Assembly: GCA_039192515.1 (NCBI GenBank)
Contig: JBCCXA010000011.1
Coordinates: 1 to 64,000 of the forward strand
Length of the DNA stretch: 64,000 nt
Direction of reading: 5' to 3'
DNA from: Verrucomicrobiota bacterium
GTDB taxonomy: Bacteria; Verrucomicrobiota; Verrucomicrobiia; Methylacidiphilales; JBCCWR01
The position numbers and the translations under genes were made by a program. A model generated the notes under the pieces. That model saw nothing but the letters and a program-made list of their open reading frames with translations. It was not told the DNA's origin and did not search any database. Shown one piece after another: positions 1 to 10,449 of this stretch (the first letter of the stretch is position 1; each line of letters begins with the position of its first letter).

Positions 1-219
1 AATATGACAGAAGCCAAAGTAGTGCTTGAAGACTATCGAAGAGAATATAACACCTATCGTCCTCACAGCTCATTGAATTATCTAACCCCACAAGAATTTT
101 CCAATCGCCAAGGTTCTGTTCCGTTACGGACTATGTCCTTCGCTCCACAGAACCTTGACAAACAACCTAAACCATTAATGATTAACAGAAATACTAACAT
201 TCTATCTGGTCCAAATTAA
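1..219 (+). CDS. IS3-family transposase OrfB, C-terminal part (cut by window edge)
   Basis: This is the end of a DDE integrase-core transposase, which cuts and joins the ends of the insertion sequence. The visible 72 codons hold the signature YNTYRPHSSLNYLTPQEF, found at the C-terminus of IS3-family OrfB proteins just after the last catalytic Glu. The reading frame is open from base 1, so the ATG at 4 is almost certainly internal and the gene starts outside the window. The stop falls in the right terminal repeat. Whether the element is intact cannot be seen here. Confidence 0.85.
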   Translation, partial: NMTEAKVVLEDYRREYNTYRPHSSLNYLTPQEFSNRQGSVPLRTMSFAPQNLDKQPKPLMINRNTNILSGPN

Positions 220-231
220 GAACTCCGGTCA
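1..231 (+). mobile_element. IS3-family insertion sequence, right-hand end
   Basis: The transposase frame stops at 217-219, inside a sequence whose reverse complement starts TGACCGGAGTTC and runs on to a TTGGACC block. That TG...TTGGAC(C) form is typical of IS3-family terminal repeats, and ending the transposase inside the right repeat is also typical. I place the right inverted repeat at about 208-231. The left end, the first frame (orfA) and any target duplication lie outside the window. Confidence 0.7.
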
Positions 232-406
232 CTTACGATACAGTCTCCTAGAATGATAACCTTTTGACAGCTATGACCATGGTCTATTCTATTTGACTTC
301 TCTTGCAACCATGAGCAATGCGTCTGTTTTTTGTTCTTGTGATGCTGCGTATCAAAAAAGTCTTCTAGGCTTAATGTTCCCAAAACTTAGAATGCGTTTG
401 GCTCAA

Positions 407-429
407 CTTCTATAACAAAAACCGGGTTT
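407..429 (-). repeat. Terminal-repeat-like arm of a dispersed small element (copy A, divergent)
   Basis: Read on the minus strand this is an AACCCGG...TGTTATAGAAG sequence. It matches the left arm of the repeats at 37823-37980 and 36414-36586 at most positions, and the match fades further inward. The matching right arm would lie near 245-262, where a weak GAATGAT motif sits, close to the IS end at 231. The rest of 232-509 shows no gene or RNA that I recognise. Confidence 0.45.
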
Positions 430-509
430 CAAGAGAAAATGCTCTCAATAAGTTGGAGTGCTGCGGGATGTAAGCTGTAAGATTGATTAGGGTTTTAAAG
501 GGCTGTTTT

Positions 510-1295
510 CTACTTATTTGGTTCATCTTTATCAGATGGATTGATGAGAATATTCATTTTGTTCAAGCCAAGGGAATCAAGTTCATCATCAATTTGAGCA
601 GGGACTTCTTCTTGTGTTTCTGTTAGTTCTGAAGTTATCCACTCGAGTTCGACTAGGGAGTCCGCCATCGTCCTATGGATGCTGGGTGGGTAAATTCCTG
701 CAGCGGAATTGAAATAGCCCTTGGCTTTATCCTTGTTCCCTTCATGGTAGTATTTGGCGGAGTTAGCATAGTAGTAGAAGGAGCTTTGAGCAGAAGGCAC
801 CGCATTCTCTAAGGCCTTGCTGACATAAACTTTATTATCGCTTATAAGATGGCAAAGGAATAATTTTAATTTCAATAAATCGTCCACTTCCTTAGCTATG
901 GGGGAGGCACTGAATTTTTGAAATTGAATAATTGCTTTATCATAGTCTTTCTTGAGAAAGTAGCATTCACCTATGTTGAATGCGGCAACGAGTTCTGAGT
1001 CAGGTCTAAGCGATACTAGTTTCTCATAAGAAGCTATTGCTTTATCATAAAAGATAGGATCGTCTTTTCCCATTCTAGTGAGAGTGGCTCCTTTGAGGTC
1101 ATAGGCAGTTGCATGATTGGGGGCGATTCCTATAGCTTGATTCAAAGTCTCTAATGCACTAGAGAAGTTTTGTTTCCGTATGTCTTGACGCGCTTGCTGG
1201 ATAAGTCTATCTGCTTGGTTGCTCGCTAGCACATCATGATTAAGGAATTGTGATAATAAGCTTAATATAAAAAAGAGCCATGCTGTTGTTCTCAT
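510..1295 (-). CDS. Exported TPR-repeat protein
   Basis: A 261-residue protein with an N-terminal signal peptide (hydrophobic stretch at about 4-24 ending near VLASNQ), so probably periplasmic or surface bound. Residues of about 28-200 form tetratricopeptide repeats. The clearest units are the one holding the FSSALETLNQAIGIAPNHATA segment, one around IASYEKLVSLRPDSE, and one around DYDKAIIQFQKF. TPR repeats are protein-binding scaffolds and no catalytic residues are seen. The C-terminus is acidic. It lies about 150 bp downstream of the four-gene cluster on the same strand and may belong to that transcript, but the gap makes this uncertain. The partner is unknown. Confidence 0.75.
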   Translation of the reverse strand: MRTTAWLFFILSLLSQFLNHDVLASNQADRLIQQARQDIRKQNFSSALETLNQAIGIAPNHATAYDLKGATLTRMGKDDPIFYDKAIASYEKLVSLRPDSELVAAFNIGECYFLKKDYDKAIIQFQKFSASPIAKEVDDLLKLKLFLCHLISDNKVYVSKALENAVPSAQSSFYYYANSAKYYHEGNKDKAKGYFNSAAGIYPPSIHRTMADSLVELEWITSELTETQEEVPAQIDDELDSLGLNKMNILINPSDKDEPNK

Positions 1296-1444
1296 AGCTG
1301 ATGATTATCGAAAAATAATCGAGTCGTGCAAGCCTTACGAGTATTTTAGGGAAAGATCTCTGGTGAGTCTGGAATCTGTGGATGACAGCTGCAGGCTAAA
1401 CAAGTTTGACTCTTTCAAGGCAACCGATGCCTTGTGGCATTCAT

Positions 1445-4400
1445 TTAGGGAACTCGAAGCAACGCTTTGGCTATAAACATAGCTGGCAAATAGAAAAGGA
1501 GATAGATGCCTAACCATCCTATGTCCCAATTCAGAAGCGGCAGTTTGAAGAAACTCGCCTTCTTTAGCGGCCTTGGGTAGTTGATTTGTAGTGATAGAAG
1601 CTGAGGTGAGACATCTGTAAACAAGTTAGGCATAGGTGGTGCACTTTGACCAAAAACTAGATTAAAATCAAAGGTCTCCTCGCTGCCTATTCTTAGGGAA
1701 ATAGGATAAATCCCAAGAGCTGTTTCAGGTATATGGATAAGCCAACTCAATTTTTGGGGAGGAATATCTGTCCTTAAATAATTATCTAGACTGGAAACTA
1801 GAGCTAAGCGTGCATGATCTGCTGCACTTTGAACTTCCCAGGGTAAATCAGATAGGTCACTGGCTTCGGCCCATTCACGAGAGAGTTCTTCTAATTCACT
1901 CCGAATAGGTGGTAGACTTTGAGATATTTTAGAATTTAAAGCAAGGGGCTCAGGCACTTGCATTTGGATTGGCTCCAGAAAATCTCCATCGACTTCCGCC
2001 ACGACACTGACCATACGCCCCGGATTCGCGTTCCAAGACAGAGGATCGACACGAACGGGAAACCACATGAACAATATGATCATGGGCCCTAAAATAAATG
2101 CTAGAGGAACCATAGATGCTTTGAGAATACGGCTCGTGGTAGGCGCCGCTAGACTTTCAAGTTCTTTACGCTTAGCGCTATTTTGAGGCAAGGTTGCTGC
2201 TTTTTTCCGTAAACGTGTTGACCGTTCTTTCGCCTCCAAAATTCTCGCATTATCTGTAAACAGCTTTTGCATGAAGATGGGTAAAAAGCCGAAGAAAATA
2301 GCAATCAATCCAACTGAGCCAATCATACCAAATTGACGAATTAGTGGCCATAACAGCCCGTCATAAAAAGAAAAGATGGGTTCCTTAAACCATGTTGGCG
2401 GTAGCAAGAAAAACGCCAATAGCACAACTGTCCAAAATAACCCAATTATGACACCCCACTTGTTTATATGGGCTTCTTTAATGCTAAGGGGAGGTGGTTT
2501 GAGAGAATTTAAGGAATCGTTGTCAAAGCTTAGTTTTGACTCATCATCTCTCCATATAAATCCGGCATTGGCATCTAGCGTAATGCTCTCTCCTTCTTTT
2601 AAAATCTCAGTAGCTCCATCTAAAATCACGGCTGGAAGTCCTATCTCACGAGCAACTACTGCACCATGTGAAAGGGATCCACCTCGCTCCATGACCAGTC
2701 CTGAAGCTCGGGTGAAAAGGGGGGTCCAGGATGGGTCTGTAGAGGGGCAAACTAATATTCCACCATCCACAAAGTTATCTGCTTTACGAGGTTCTTTTAC
2801 AATATTAGCGACTCCGCTAACAAATCCTGTGGATAGAGAAAAGGCCTTTAGTGTATCGCCCTCAGCTCTCTTGATTGGGGAGCCTAAGGAGCGTATATCT
2901 TCAGAATCAATTACATGTGGCAATACGATTCTTTTTTCTGCCTTATACTGCAAACGCCGTTTAGAAATTTTATCTAGTGGTACGAATCCCGACTTGAGTG
3001 ATTTTAGCATTTCATCTGCTTGAAGATGAAACACATCATTACCAATTTGCAGCCTTTGGCCGAATTCGAGAGCGGTTCGCCTAAGCTGGGCATATGCAAG
3101 CATGAAATAAAATTTACCGTCTTCACGAAATCGCAAATACCTCTGTGCAAGTTCTGTCGCTTCGCGTATTTTTGCGATTTCGGAGTTTTTAAGTTCTTGG
3201 GCCATTTTTTCCAAAGCTGCTTCAGAGGCCTTTAAGCGAGTTTTATGGGTGGTGGCAATGTCCTGGGCTTGTATTGTCTTGAGTATTTCAGGTGTCTCAA
3301 TCCAACGAGGAGAGGCGAGTTCGAATTCTGAGGTAGCTCGATGACCGTATAGTCCAAGCCATGTTTGATCATCTAAACGATCTCGGTCTATACTAGCCTG
3401 CAGTGTTTTGTCCAACTCCTTGCTAACTGAAAGTGAGGCAAGGAGCTTGTCGATATCATCTCGCCAAGCGTAAGCTTCTAGTTGCTGCTTTAGTTTATCA
3501 ACGGCAACCGCCTCCACCATACTTGGTAGGAACGCCGAAGGGCCGAAATAGTTGAGTACTTTGTCAGTTTGTCTTTCCCATGTCTTGATCAGATCCTGAT
3601 CATTGAATGCGGAAAGGTTTTTACCAGCTTCTTGATGAGCCCATTGAGTTATTTCCGGAACAAATATTTGATCAAAATCTTTATCCAAGTGCCCTGCCAT
3701 TTGATCAATGTTTAAAAAGGCCTTATTTGCTAGCTTTGCAGCGATACTCAGTTCCTTTAGATTGCCAACAGGCTTACTTGGAGGTTGCTGAGCTGCATTT
3801 GGATTTTCTCTTAATAGGCTGGTGTCATAAGCAAAGGGATAATTTTTAGCAAACATTTCTGCCATGAGGGAGCAGTCCATATAAATTTCCCCGCAAATAC
3901 GCCTCAGAAAACTTCTGTCTTCAACGATAGGACCAGGCTTAAAACCCAACTGTTGATACATCTTTCCAAAGCCACCATTACCAGACATGTATGGAGCGAT
4001 GATGGACCATGTTAGAGTTGTGGGGTGTGGCAATGTTTCACCCAGGTTATGACGAACCCAGGGGCCTCTTTTTTCATCAATTTCATTGGCTAGGTCTTGC
4101 TTTGTTGAAGATAAAATTTCATTAAAGGCATCTATCCCATCTAAGGTAGTAATCGCCCGTGATTGCAAGAGGTAAACTCTGTTCGCCTCAATGGCCCATT
4201 CTACATCCTGTGGTCCGCCAAAAAATGTCTCAGCCTGAATACCTAATTGATGTAAATCTTTGAGGTGATTGAAATTCAGACAAGCTCGCTCTCTGATGAG
4301 TTCTTCGACAGGTGAGGGTGTGGAATTTCCCGGATAGATAGCTTCTTTCTTACAGGCAACATGATAGGAAAGAACTTCCAAGGCGCTTTTTTTAATTCTT

Positions 4401-4978
4401 ACTACATCAGGCTGAACTTCACCGGATACCAAAGATTCTCCTAAGCCCCAGACGGCTTCTAGAATCATGACATCCCGATCACCGCATTTAGGATCCACTG
4501 TAAATAAAACTCCGGAGGTCTCGGATTTAACCTGTTTTTGAACTATAACAGCCATAGCAACTTGGTTGATATCAATGCCTTGCTCCGCCAGGTAAGCTTG
4601 TGTCCGCTCTGTTTTAAGGCTATTCCAACAATCTTCAATAGCGCATAAAATCTCTTGAGGGCTTTTGAGATTTAAGAAAGTTTCATATTGTCCCGCCATG
4701 GAGGCATCACCCCAATCTTCGGCACTCGCGGATGAGCGAACGGCATACAGCTCGTCTACGCCAAGTCTTTCAATAGCTGAAACAATTTCTTCTGACAGCG
4801 TTGCTGTCAACTTAGAACCCGAACAAGCCTGATAGGCTTCGATGGTAACCACAAAGCCATCAGGAACAGGAAGCCCCCATTGTAGCATCTTTGCAAGATT
4901 TAAAGCCTTCCCTCCTACCAAGTCTATGGAAGTATCCGCTTCTTTTAGGGGTAAGAGCAATAGTTTACTCGCCGACAT
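1445..4978 (-). CDS. Rifampicin-phosphotransferase/PEP-synthase-like protein fused to an EMC3/Oxa1-like membrane domain
   Basis: About 1177 residues. Residues 20-280 form a PPDK-type ATP-grasp domain ([36 protein letters not shown]...[10 protein letters not shown]). A middle domain carries [15 protein letters not shown], a pattern of rifampicin phosphotransferases. Residues 700-800 are the swivelling phosphohistidine domain, with [19 protein letters not shown] and catalytic His near 771. The PEP-binding TIM barrel of true PEP synthase is absent. Instead the last ~340 residues are membrane-embedded: two hydrophobic segments, a charged helical stretch starting [17 protein letters not shown], a third segment, an extracytoplasmic insert of about 160 residues and a last segment ([16 protein letters not shown]). 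This matches the DUF106/EMC3/Oxa1 layout. The start at 4978 has a GGAGG upstream and overlaps the preceding gene by 14 bp. The enzyme substrate is unknown. Confidence 0.75.
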   Translation of the reverse strand: MSASKLLLLPLKEADTSIDLVGGKALNLAKMLQWGLPVPDGFVVTIEAYQACSGSKLTATLSEEIVSAIERLGVDELYAVRSSASAEDWGDASMAGQYETFLNLKSPQEILCAIEDCWNSLKTERTQAYLAEQGIDINQVAMAVIVQKQVKSETSGVLFTVDPKCGDRDVMILEAVWGLGESLVSGEVQPDVVRIKKSALEVLSYHVACKKEAIYPGNSTPSPVEELIRERACLNFNHLKDLHQLGIQAETFFGGPQDVEWAIEANRVYLLQSRAITTLDGIDAFNEILSSTKQDLANEIDEKRGPWVRHNLGETLPHPTTLTWSIIAPYMSGNGGFGKMYQQLGFKPGPIVEDRSFLRRICGEIYMDCSLMAEMFAKNYPFAYDTSLLRENPNAAQQPPSKPVGNLKELSIAAKLANKAFLNIDQMAGHLDKDFDQIFVPEITQWAHQEAGKNLSAFNDQDLIKTWERQTDKVLNYFGPSAFLPSMVEAVAVDKLKQQLEAYAWRDDIDKLLASLSVSKELDKTLQASIDRDRLDDQTWLGLYGHRATSEFELASPRWIETPEILKTIQAQDIATTHKTRLKASEAALEKMAQELKNSEIAKIREATELAQRYLRFREDGKFYFMLAYAQLRRTALEFGQRLQIGNDVFHLQADEMLKSLKSGFVPLDKISKRRLQYKAEKRIVLPHVIDSEDIRSLGSPIKRAEGDTLKAFSLSTGFVSGVANIVKEPRKADNFVDGGILVCPSTDPSWTPLFTRASGLVMERGGSLSHGAVVAREIGLPAVILDGATEILKEGESITLDANAGFIWRDDESKLSFDNDSLNSLKPPPLSIKEAHINKWGVIIGLFWTVVLLAFFLLPPTWFKEPIFSFYDGLLWPLIRQFGMIGSVGLIAIFFGFLPIFMQKLFTDNARILEAKERSTRLRKKAATLPQNSAKRKELESLAAPTTSRILKASMVPLAFILGPMIILFMWFPVRVDPLSWNANPGRMVSVVAEVDGDFLEPIQMQVPEPLALNSKISQSLPPIRSELEELSREWAEASDLSDLPWEVQSAADHARLALVSSLDNYLRTDIPPQKLSWLIHIPETALGIYPISLRIGSEETFDFNLVFGQSAPPMPNLFTDVSPQLLSLQINYPRPLKKASFFKLPLLNWDIGWLGIYLLFYLPAMFIAKALLRVP

Positions 4979-6593
4979 AACAACGAAGTCCTCCCGTCTC
5001 ACTGCCGACAAAAATTTTGCCGTGATAGATATAGGGTGAACTTATGGAGAGGCTTTGTTCGCCTGGCCGAGTCTTTTCGTTGATATAGATACGCTCTAGT
5101 ATAGATCCATCTTCAAGTGAAAGAACAGCCATGTAGCCATCATTGCTAACGGCATACACTTTTCCATCTACAACAGAAGTTGCCGCTAACACAGGTGCTT
5201 TACCATTAATAGACGTAGACCATAGCGTTTCCCCTGTTTCTGGATCCAAAGCTACAACTACACCTGAGGCAACGGGTGCTACAATTTTCTCAGCTGCAGC
5301 AACAGCGCCGAGGACCGCATCTGGCATTTCTGAGCTCCAAATAATTTCTCCGCTTTTCTTATCGAGGGCCATGATAATTCCGGCCGGATCAGGAGCCCTA
5401 AAAACAAAGTCTCCGTTACCACCGCAAATTAAAACCCGATCTCCCGATAGGGTAACAGCAGCAGTAATAGGGTAAGGTGCGGGTGTCTTCCAAAGTTCAC
5501 GTTCAGCTGCGGAAAGTTGAGGGGCTGTTTTCATAGCAACAACCGCTTTTCCATTCATCCCACTTCCAATATAAAGAACGCCATCACTAAATACTGGAGA
5601 ACTCTCTGGGTCAATAACATCGTGCTCCCAAAGCACCTCACCTGTTTCAATTTTCACTGCCATGACATAACCCGGATGGCTAATGGGTTTTTTGGTGGTA
5701 GGGTCCTCGATGGCGCCTGCTCCAACGTAAACAACGCCATCTTCTATTACTGGCGAACTTTCAATATGTAGTTCAGTCTGCACTGTCCAATGAACACGGC
5801 CATCGGCCGCATTTAGGCAAATAAGATTACAATTGGTATCAGGATGTAGACCTTGACCTATTATAACATATTGCCCATCTGCAGTTAGGGCAGGTGAACT
5901 GAAAAAGCCTATGAGCTCTTCACCTTTAATTTCATCCACCGACCAAATAGTTTTTCCAGTCATCGCATCAAGGCAAAAGATAATACCGTAGCTATTGGGA
6001 GGATCTAATTCACAAGAGGCGGCATAAACCCTGTTATTCATGACTGCGGGGCTGGAAAGCATAAGGGCGGTGTCAACGCGTTGCACTGAACCATCAAGGT
6101 CAGTCCAGCTTGGGTAATAGGACCATAATAGAGAAAGGGAGCCATCTGGTGATGAACCTTCAGCTCCTAAGCGTGAGGGACTTCCACGAAAAATAAATGG
6201 AGAATTCCGAGATAGCGAGCTATCTAGAGGCGTTTTGACAGGCTGTGGTGCTACCAAGTTGCCTTTTGTTTTAGCTTCAATTCTAGCCAAGGCAATTGAA
6301 GTCCAGTCAACATAGATGCCACCATGTCCACCTGCGTTTGTAGTAACAAGGGAACGCCCGCGGCCGGTGTTATTTGCATGGGGTGCCGGCCAGAGTATAA
6401 AAAGGGTTGTAATAGCGCCTATAACAACTAGGACAATAATGGGAATGATAGGTTTGTTCATGCAAGCCTTAAAAAGAGCTTTGGGTTTAAATAATAATGC
6501 AAAAAATGTCGCAAGACTTGCCGCGAATGCAGGCGCTAATGCTGCTCCTGCGTTAACAAAAATGGGAACCACTCCCAGATCACCATACAGCAT
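4965..6593 (-). CDS. Membrane-anchored PQQ-type beta-propeller protein
   Basis: About 542 residues. The N-terminus holds two hydrophobic stretches (about 7-35 and 50-70), anchoring the protein in the inner membrane. The remainder is a series of PQQ/BamB-type propeller blades with repeating units such as [39 protein letters not shown] and [11 protein letters not shown], each followed by strands like [12 protein letters not shown]. Such propellers bind partner proteins or, with PQQ, act as dehydrogenases. No dehydrogenase active-site pattern is evident, so a scaffold role is more likely. Two ATGs sit behind AGGAGG (6600-6605); the one at 6593 has the better 6-base spacing. It overlaps genes on both sides by 14 bp, implying translational coupling. 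Confidence 0.75.
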   Translation of the reverse strand: MLYGDLGVVPIFVNAGAALAPAFAASLATFFALLFKPKALFKACMNKPIIPIIVLVVIGAITTLFILWPAPHANNTGRGRSLVTTNAGGHGGIYVDWTSIALARIEAKTKGNLVAPQPVKTPLDSSLSRNSPFIFRGSPSRLGAEGSSPDGSLSLLWSYYPSWTDLDGSVQRVDTALMLSSPAVMNNRVYAASCELDPPNSYGIIFCLDAMTGKTIWSVDEIKGEELIGFFSSPALTADGQYVIIGQGLHPDTNCNLICLNAADGRVHWTVQTELHIESSPVIEDGVVYVGAGAIEDPTTKKPISHPGYVMAVKIETGEVLWEHDVIDPESSPVFSDGVLYIGSGMNGKAVVAMKTAPQLSAAERELWKTPAPYPITAAVTLSGDRVLICGGNGDFVFRAPDPAGIIMALDKKSGEIIWSSEMPDAVLGAVAAAEKIVAPVASGVVVALDPETGETLWSTSINGKAPVLAATSVVDGKVYAVSNDGYMAVLSLEDGSILERIYINEKTRPGEQSLSISSPYIYHGKIFVGSETGGLRCYVGE

Positions 6594-8574
6594 CATCTGC
6601 CTCCTGATCACTTCTTTGGGCCACTATGGAAACCCGAGTTTCGTTGCTTAAATCGACAGTCGATTCGAATAAATAGCCATCTGCATAGGTTACTTTTAAT
6701 TTATAAACACCGGGAATCCGAACCGCCAAACAAACGTTATCTGGACTTGCACATCCTGTAGTCAAATTAACACCAATGTCTTTACGAATAACTACCTCAT
6801 CCTTTGAATTCAATAACCGCACCCTAGCACCTATTACACCTTTGGGTCCTAAAACCCTAACAGAACAAAGCCTTACATTCATCAGGCGGCTTTCATCCTT
6901 TTTCATTAAGTCCGTTTTAACTCGCATGGACAAGGTATCATTCTCAATCAAGTAAATCTTGCCCTCACTGTTTCCAATCAAGATATCTGGAACCCCATCA
7001 TCCGTTATATCGCCCAAGGCTAAGGAACGGCCACCACTCCCGTGAGCAGGACCTTTGAATAGTGGTTTATCATCTACATGTACTTTTGAAAGCATGTAGG
7101 ATCCATAACCACGGTTGATGATATAGCGGTTTTCCTTTTGTTGATCACTAACGGTATAAATGTCCATATATCCATCTATGTTGAGATCTGCATAAGCTGT
7201 GGCTAAGTGATAGTCGGAACCTTCGCTTATCTCATTTCCATACATACTGATGTCCGTTGGAACGTCATCTATGTTAGTAGCAATGATCCAATCTTTCTCG
7301 ACGGGTATAATGAGATCCATTTTATCGGTATCATAAGTTGGCATGAATACTCCAGCACCAGTTTGACCGTAAGTGTCTAAGCCAGTACGGAATAGGTAAG
7401 CAATGTCGTGTTCCTGTGCCTCATACAATCCAGTTTGATTTTGAACAAACAAAAGTCCTTGTCCTTCGGCATAAAATAAATCAGTTCGTAAATCACCATC
7501 CCAATCTCCAACACTTATATAACCATTACCCTTTGCAGGCAGGCCCAAATGATCAGGAACTATGACAAAAGGTTTCTGAGCATCTGCGGGATTTAGAAAG
7601 ACTCGTAATCCATTGCCTTCAAAACTCGCTATGATATCTGGATAGCCATCCTGATTTAGTTCTACAAAAGAAGCTGCTTTCAGTTTTCCAAACTTAGAAA
7701 AATCAAGAGAAGGGCCCTTCTCTAATTTAAATTTCTCGGAAAATACTCCTCGATAGAAAGTATTGCCTAGCAAAAGATCGTTCAGGCCATCACAATCAAA
7801 GTCTGCAAAAGAAAGGCTCGCACTTTTGGTATCGATCCCATACTCCTTGGTAAAGTCAGTGAAGACCATAGGCTCTACTTGGATAAATAGACGGTCGCCT
7901 CCTAGAGAGGCTGCAGCAATGTCCTCCAAACCATCTCCATTGATATCAAAAATCCCGATTCCTTCAACAGATTGCTCTAGATCGGCAATGAGGATATCAG
8001 GTTTAAATTTCACATAAGCCTTGCGTGGATAGAAATCTGTATTTAGTGCCATTTCACGAAGCATCTGGATCAGTTGAGAACTCATTCCATTAAAGATTCC
8101 TGCAAGTGTATTGACTTTATTCCCCTGTGAATCAGATTCCATTTCCTGTTCAATACCCAGAGTAAAAACACCAGGAGCAGTTACTTCACCCACGAGGAAC
8201 TCATCTAAGTAAAAACGCACTTGTCGACTTGAGCGACGTTTACTAGGTCTTCCTGCAAAAACAGGGAAGGAGTTGCCTTTTACTAAGCGTCCTTGGCTAT
8301 GGCGAGACTCTACTTGATTTGCTAGGGAACCGGTAAAGATTACCTCGATTGTTTCTCCTACAGGCGTAGGGCCTTTTATCGTTTCCGTAACCTTAAAGCT
8401 TGCCTTTGATTCTTTGGTATCGACGGATGTTACTTCAAGAACAAGGACATTATCATATTTGCTGAAGTAAACGTCCGGCTGTAAAGCAGGGTTTATAACT
8501 GCATGGGTCTTGGGCGCTACAAGATATAAAACTAAGCAAATATGAAGGGGTATGAGGGATTTTCTTAGGGACAT
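6580..8574 (-). CDS. Exported FG-GAP/VCBS-repeat protein
   Basis: 664 residues with a signal peptide (hydrophobic about 8-25, cleavage near THA-VIN). From about 195 on there are calcium-binding repeats of the FG-GAP/VCBS type: [64 protein letters not shown] and [14 protein letters not shown]. These build an integrin-alpha-like beta-propeller. The preceding region (30-190) is of unknown fold and the last ~100 residues look like a beta-sandwich with carboxypeptidase-regulatory-like features. The gene is 9 bp downstream of the next upstream gene and overlaps the propeller gene by 14 bp. Likely periplasmic or outer surface; the ligand is unknown. Confidence 0.75.
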   Translation of the reverse strand: MSLRKSLIPLHICLVLYLVAPKTHAVINPALQPDVYFSKYDNVLVLEVTSVDTKESKASFKVTETIKGPTPVGETIEVIFTGSLANQVESRHSQGRLVKGNSFPVFAGRPSKRRSSRQVRFYLDEFLVGEVTAPGVFTLGIEQEMESDSQGNKVNTLAGIFNGMSSQLIQMLREMALNTDFYPRKAYVKFKPDILIADLEQSVEGIGIFDINGDGLEDIAAASLGGDRLFIQVEPMVFTDFTKEYGIDTKSASLSFADFDCDGLNDLLLGNTFYRGVFSEKFKLEKGPSLDFSKFGKLKAASFVELNQDGYPDIIASFEGNGLRVFLNPADAQKPFVIVPDHLGLPAKGNGYISVGDWDGDLRTDLFYAEGQGLLFVQNQTGLYEAQEHDIAYLFRTGLDTYGQTGAGVFMPTYDTDKMDLIIPVEKDWIIATNIDDVPTDISMYGNEISEGSDYHLATAYADLNIDGYMDIYTVSDQQKENRYIINRGYGSYMLSKVHVDDKPLFKGPAHGSGGRSLALGDITDDGVPDILIGNSEGKIYLIENDTLSMRVKTDLMKKDESRLMNVRLCSVRVLGPKGVIGARVRLLNSKDEVVIRKDIGVNLTTGCASPDNVCLAVRIPGVYKLKVTYADGYLFESTVDLSNETRVSIVAQRSDQEADDAVW

Positions 8575-8583
8575 TCTGAACTA

Positions 8584-10167
8584 CTACTCAATCACATATG
8601 TGGTGGTGTAAGTAGGGCTAAAACCAACACCTTTTTTATAAGCACGCACAGTTAGTTTACTTGTTTCCGTCAAGCTAAACGGGCTTGTATAAGTTGGGGA
8701 GCTGGCATCGGGTAAGCTGCCATCTGTCGTGTATTTGATCTGAGCTCCAGGCACTTTACTTTGGATTTCTACCTCTACAGAGTCATTGAAAATCTTGGCA
8801 ATTGGGGTCTTTATCTGCTCTTTACCCTCTCCTACTTTTTTCATTTGGGTGTTTTCAGGAATTGCTTTTAATTGAAAGGGTTCATATTCACTTAGGTGTT
8901 TGTTCATAGATTTTATGGCCATTTCGGTCATTCCCCATTCTGACTTTTGATCACCGCGCTTATGGTAATAGGAATTTGGATCTGCTTTCATTTTCGAAAT
9001 CAGGTCTTTGCGATTACTTGAAGCGTTATGGTTACCATATGTTATGTTTTCCCACTTGCTAGCGATCTTAGGATCAGATAACCCTATGCCGCCTTTTGCC
9101 AAGTAATCAAAGTGCACGCCATTTAGCTTCACATCACCGCCTAATTGCAACATGATGCCTTTGCGACCAGAGGCTTTTTCATCTTTTTGCCCCATAGGAC
9201 GACCCTGGCCGTCTTTGATTTCTGGATTAGACGTAACGGAAGTAATCACAAGTCTAGCCTTTTCGGGATCCTTAGAGTAGACACGAATGAACGAACCCAA
9301 CGCTGTATAGAGTCCTGTAGTGCCTGGCTTCCTGTTATTAGCAAAACCCAAGTAGAGATAAGCATCTTCGGTTAATGGGCGTTCCGGTGAACCAGCTTGC
9401 AGAACACCATTGCGGTAGACATTAACGTTGTAAACAGATTTCCCATTTGCATTAATCATGGTAGCAAGAGCTCCACCTGATTGGATTTCTAGAATTCCTC
9501 CATCGAATACTTCAAAGGCTCCTTTGTTAGTGGCACCGCTGTAACGAAAATCACCACTTATAATGACTTTGCCATGCTGCAGCATCACTTCATCACTTAC
9601 GCCAACGTTGCTAAGGAATTCGACAGATTTGGTCCCTATTTTAGATACCTGAAATTTGTGTGCGATTCGAGAGTTGCATCGCTTGTCGATGCCTAACTTA
9701 TTGGTTACGTGGTGATATATCCGGCCGTTGCCAGCAAACTTCGATTCCTCAATGTTAAAATAAGTATCTTTGTCACCACGGATGGATACATTGCTAATCC
9801 AGCCTCCATCCTTGACATCCACATTTCCCCATACCTCTATGGCATTACGTGACCCAGCGGCAAGCTCAGCGTTTTCCTCAATCGTAACATGCCTTACCTG
9901 ATCCTGGCGCGTCGCACTAACAATGTAATAACGATCGGCGGCTGGTAGAATAATATCTGTTTCGCGATCAGGTGCTTTTTTCGCTGGCTTGCCATTTTCA
10001 AGCCAATTTTGGGGAGATTTTAAGGCTCCCTTTTTGCCAGGTTTGGCCCAAACAAGTTGACGACCTTTAGACCATTCCTCTAATTGCCAGAGTGGTTTAG
10101 AGGCTAATACCGTAGAATGAAGAAAAAGTAGTATGAATAGGCAATTTATATCTAAGCGGATCATCAT
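8584..10167 (-). CDS. Exported protein with beta-helix-like N-terminal part and chitobiase-type C-terminal domain
   Basis: 527 residues from the chosen start. I start at the ATG at 10167 because it gives a clear signal peptide (RLDINCLFILLFLHSTVLAS); 34 further upstream codons are open but look non-coding. Residues of about 55-300 are rich in short strands with repeated Asn/Gly turns (RNAIEVWGNVDVKDGGW; GVLQAGSPERPLTEDAY), resembling G8/right-handed beta-helix proteins. The last ~70 residues match the CHB_HEX_C_1 domain (ARLKYTTDG-like pattern, here AQIKYTTDGSLPDASSPTY), common in secreted verrucomicrobial proteins. No catalytic site is recognised. First gene of the tightly packed minus-strand cluster. 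Confidence 0.65.
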   Translation of the reverse strand: MMIRLDINCLFILLFLHSTVLASKPLWQLEEWSKGRQLVWAKPGKKGALKSPQNWLENGKPAKKAPDRETDIILPAADRYYIVSATRQDQVRHVTIEENAELAAGSRNAIEVWGNVDVKDGGWISNVSIRGDKDTYFNIEESKFAGNGRIYHHVTNKLGIDKRCNSRIAHKFQVSKIGTKSVEFLSNVGVSDEVMLQHGKVIISGDFRYSGATNKGAFEVFDGGILEIQSGGALATMINANGKSVYNVNVYRNGVLQAGSPERPLTEDAYLYLGFANNRKPGTTGLYTALGSFIRVYSKDPEKARLVITSVTSNPEIKDGQGRPMGQKDEKASGRKGIMLQLGGDVKLNGVHFDYLAKGGIGLSDPKIASKWENITYGNHNASSNRKDLISKMKADPNSYYHKRGDQKSEWGMTEMAIKSMNKHLSEYEPFQLKAIPENTQMKKVGEGKEQIKTPIAKIFNDSVEVEIQSKVPGAQIKYTTDGSLPDASSPTYTSPFSLTETSKLTVRAYKKGVGFSPTYTTTYVIE

Positions 10168-10449
10168 AAAGCTAGCTTTTGCCGATAGTATTGTCAAATA
10201 TTTTGATGTTACCAAAAGCACTGAATTTGATATTTTGGTTTGGTGAGTTGCCGCCCAGCAATAACCCAAGGCTATGTCTTAAGATAAAGCCCTTATCTAA
10301 CTAATAGGGACAGTAAAGAAGTTCTAACAAGAGAATGCTCTCCATTCAGCCCTAGTGTTGAGATATCTAACCTCATCGAGAGGAGGCGGGTGTTGATCGA
10401 GCAAATTACAGATGATTACCAACGCTATGACAATGGCGTTGGCAAAATC

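Noticed and set aside
1335..1529. 64-codon minus-strand frame at the end of the fusion-enzyme gene
   Set aside because: It overlaps that gene's last 85 bp in another frame and shows no family features or ribosome site.
10168..10449. Gap upstream of the exported protein; TTGACA near 10190 considered as a -35 box
   Set aside because: The spacing would put the start site at the ATG with no leader; no convincing -10 box.
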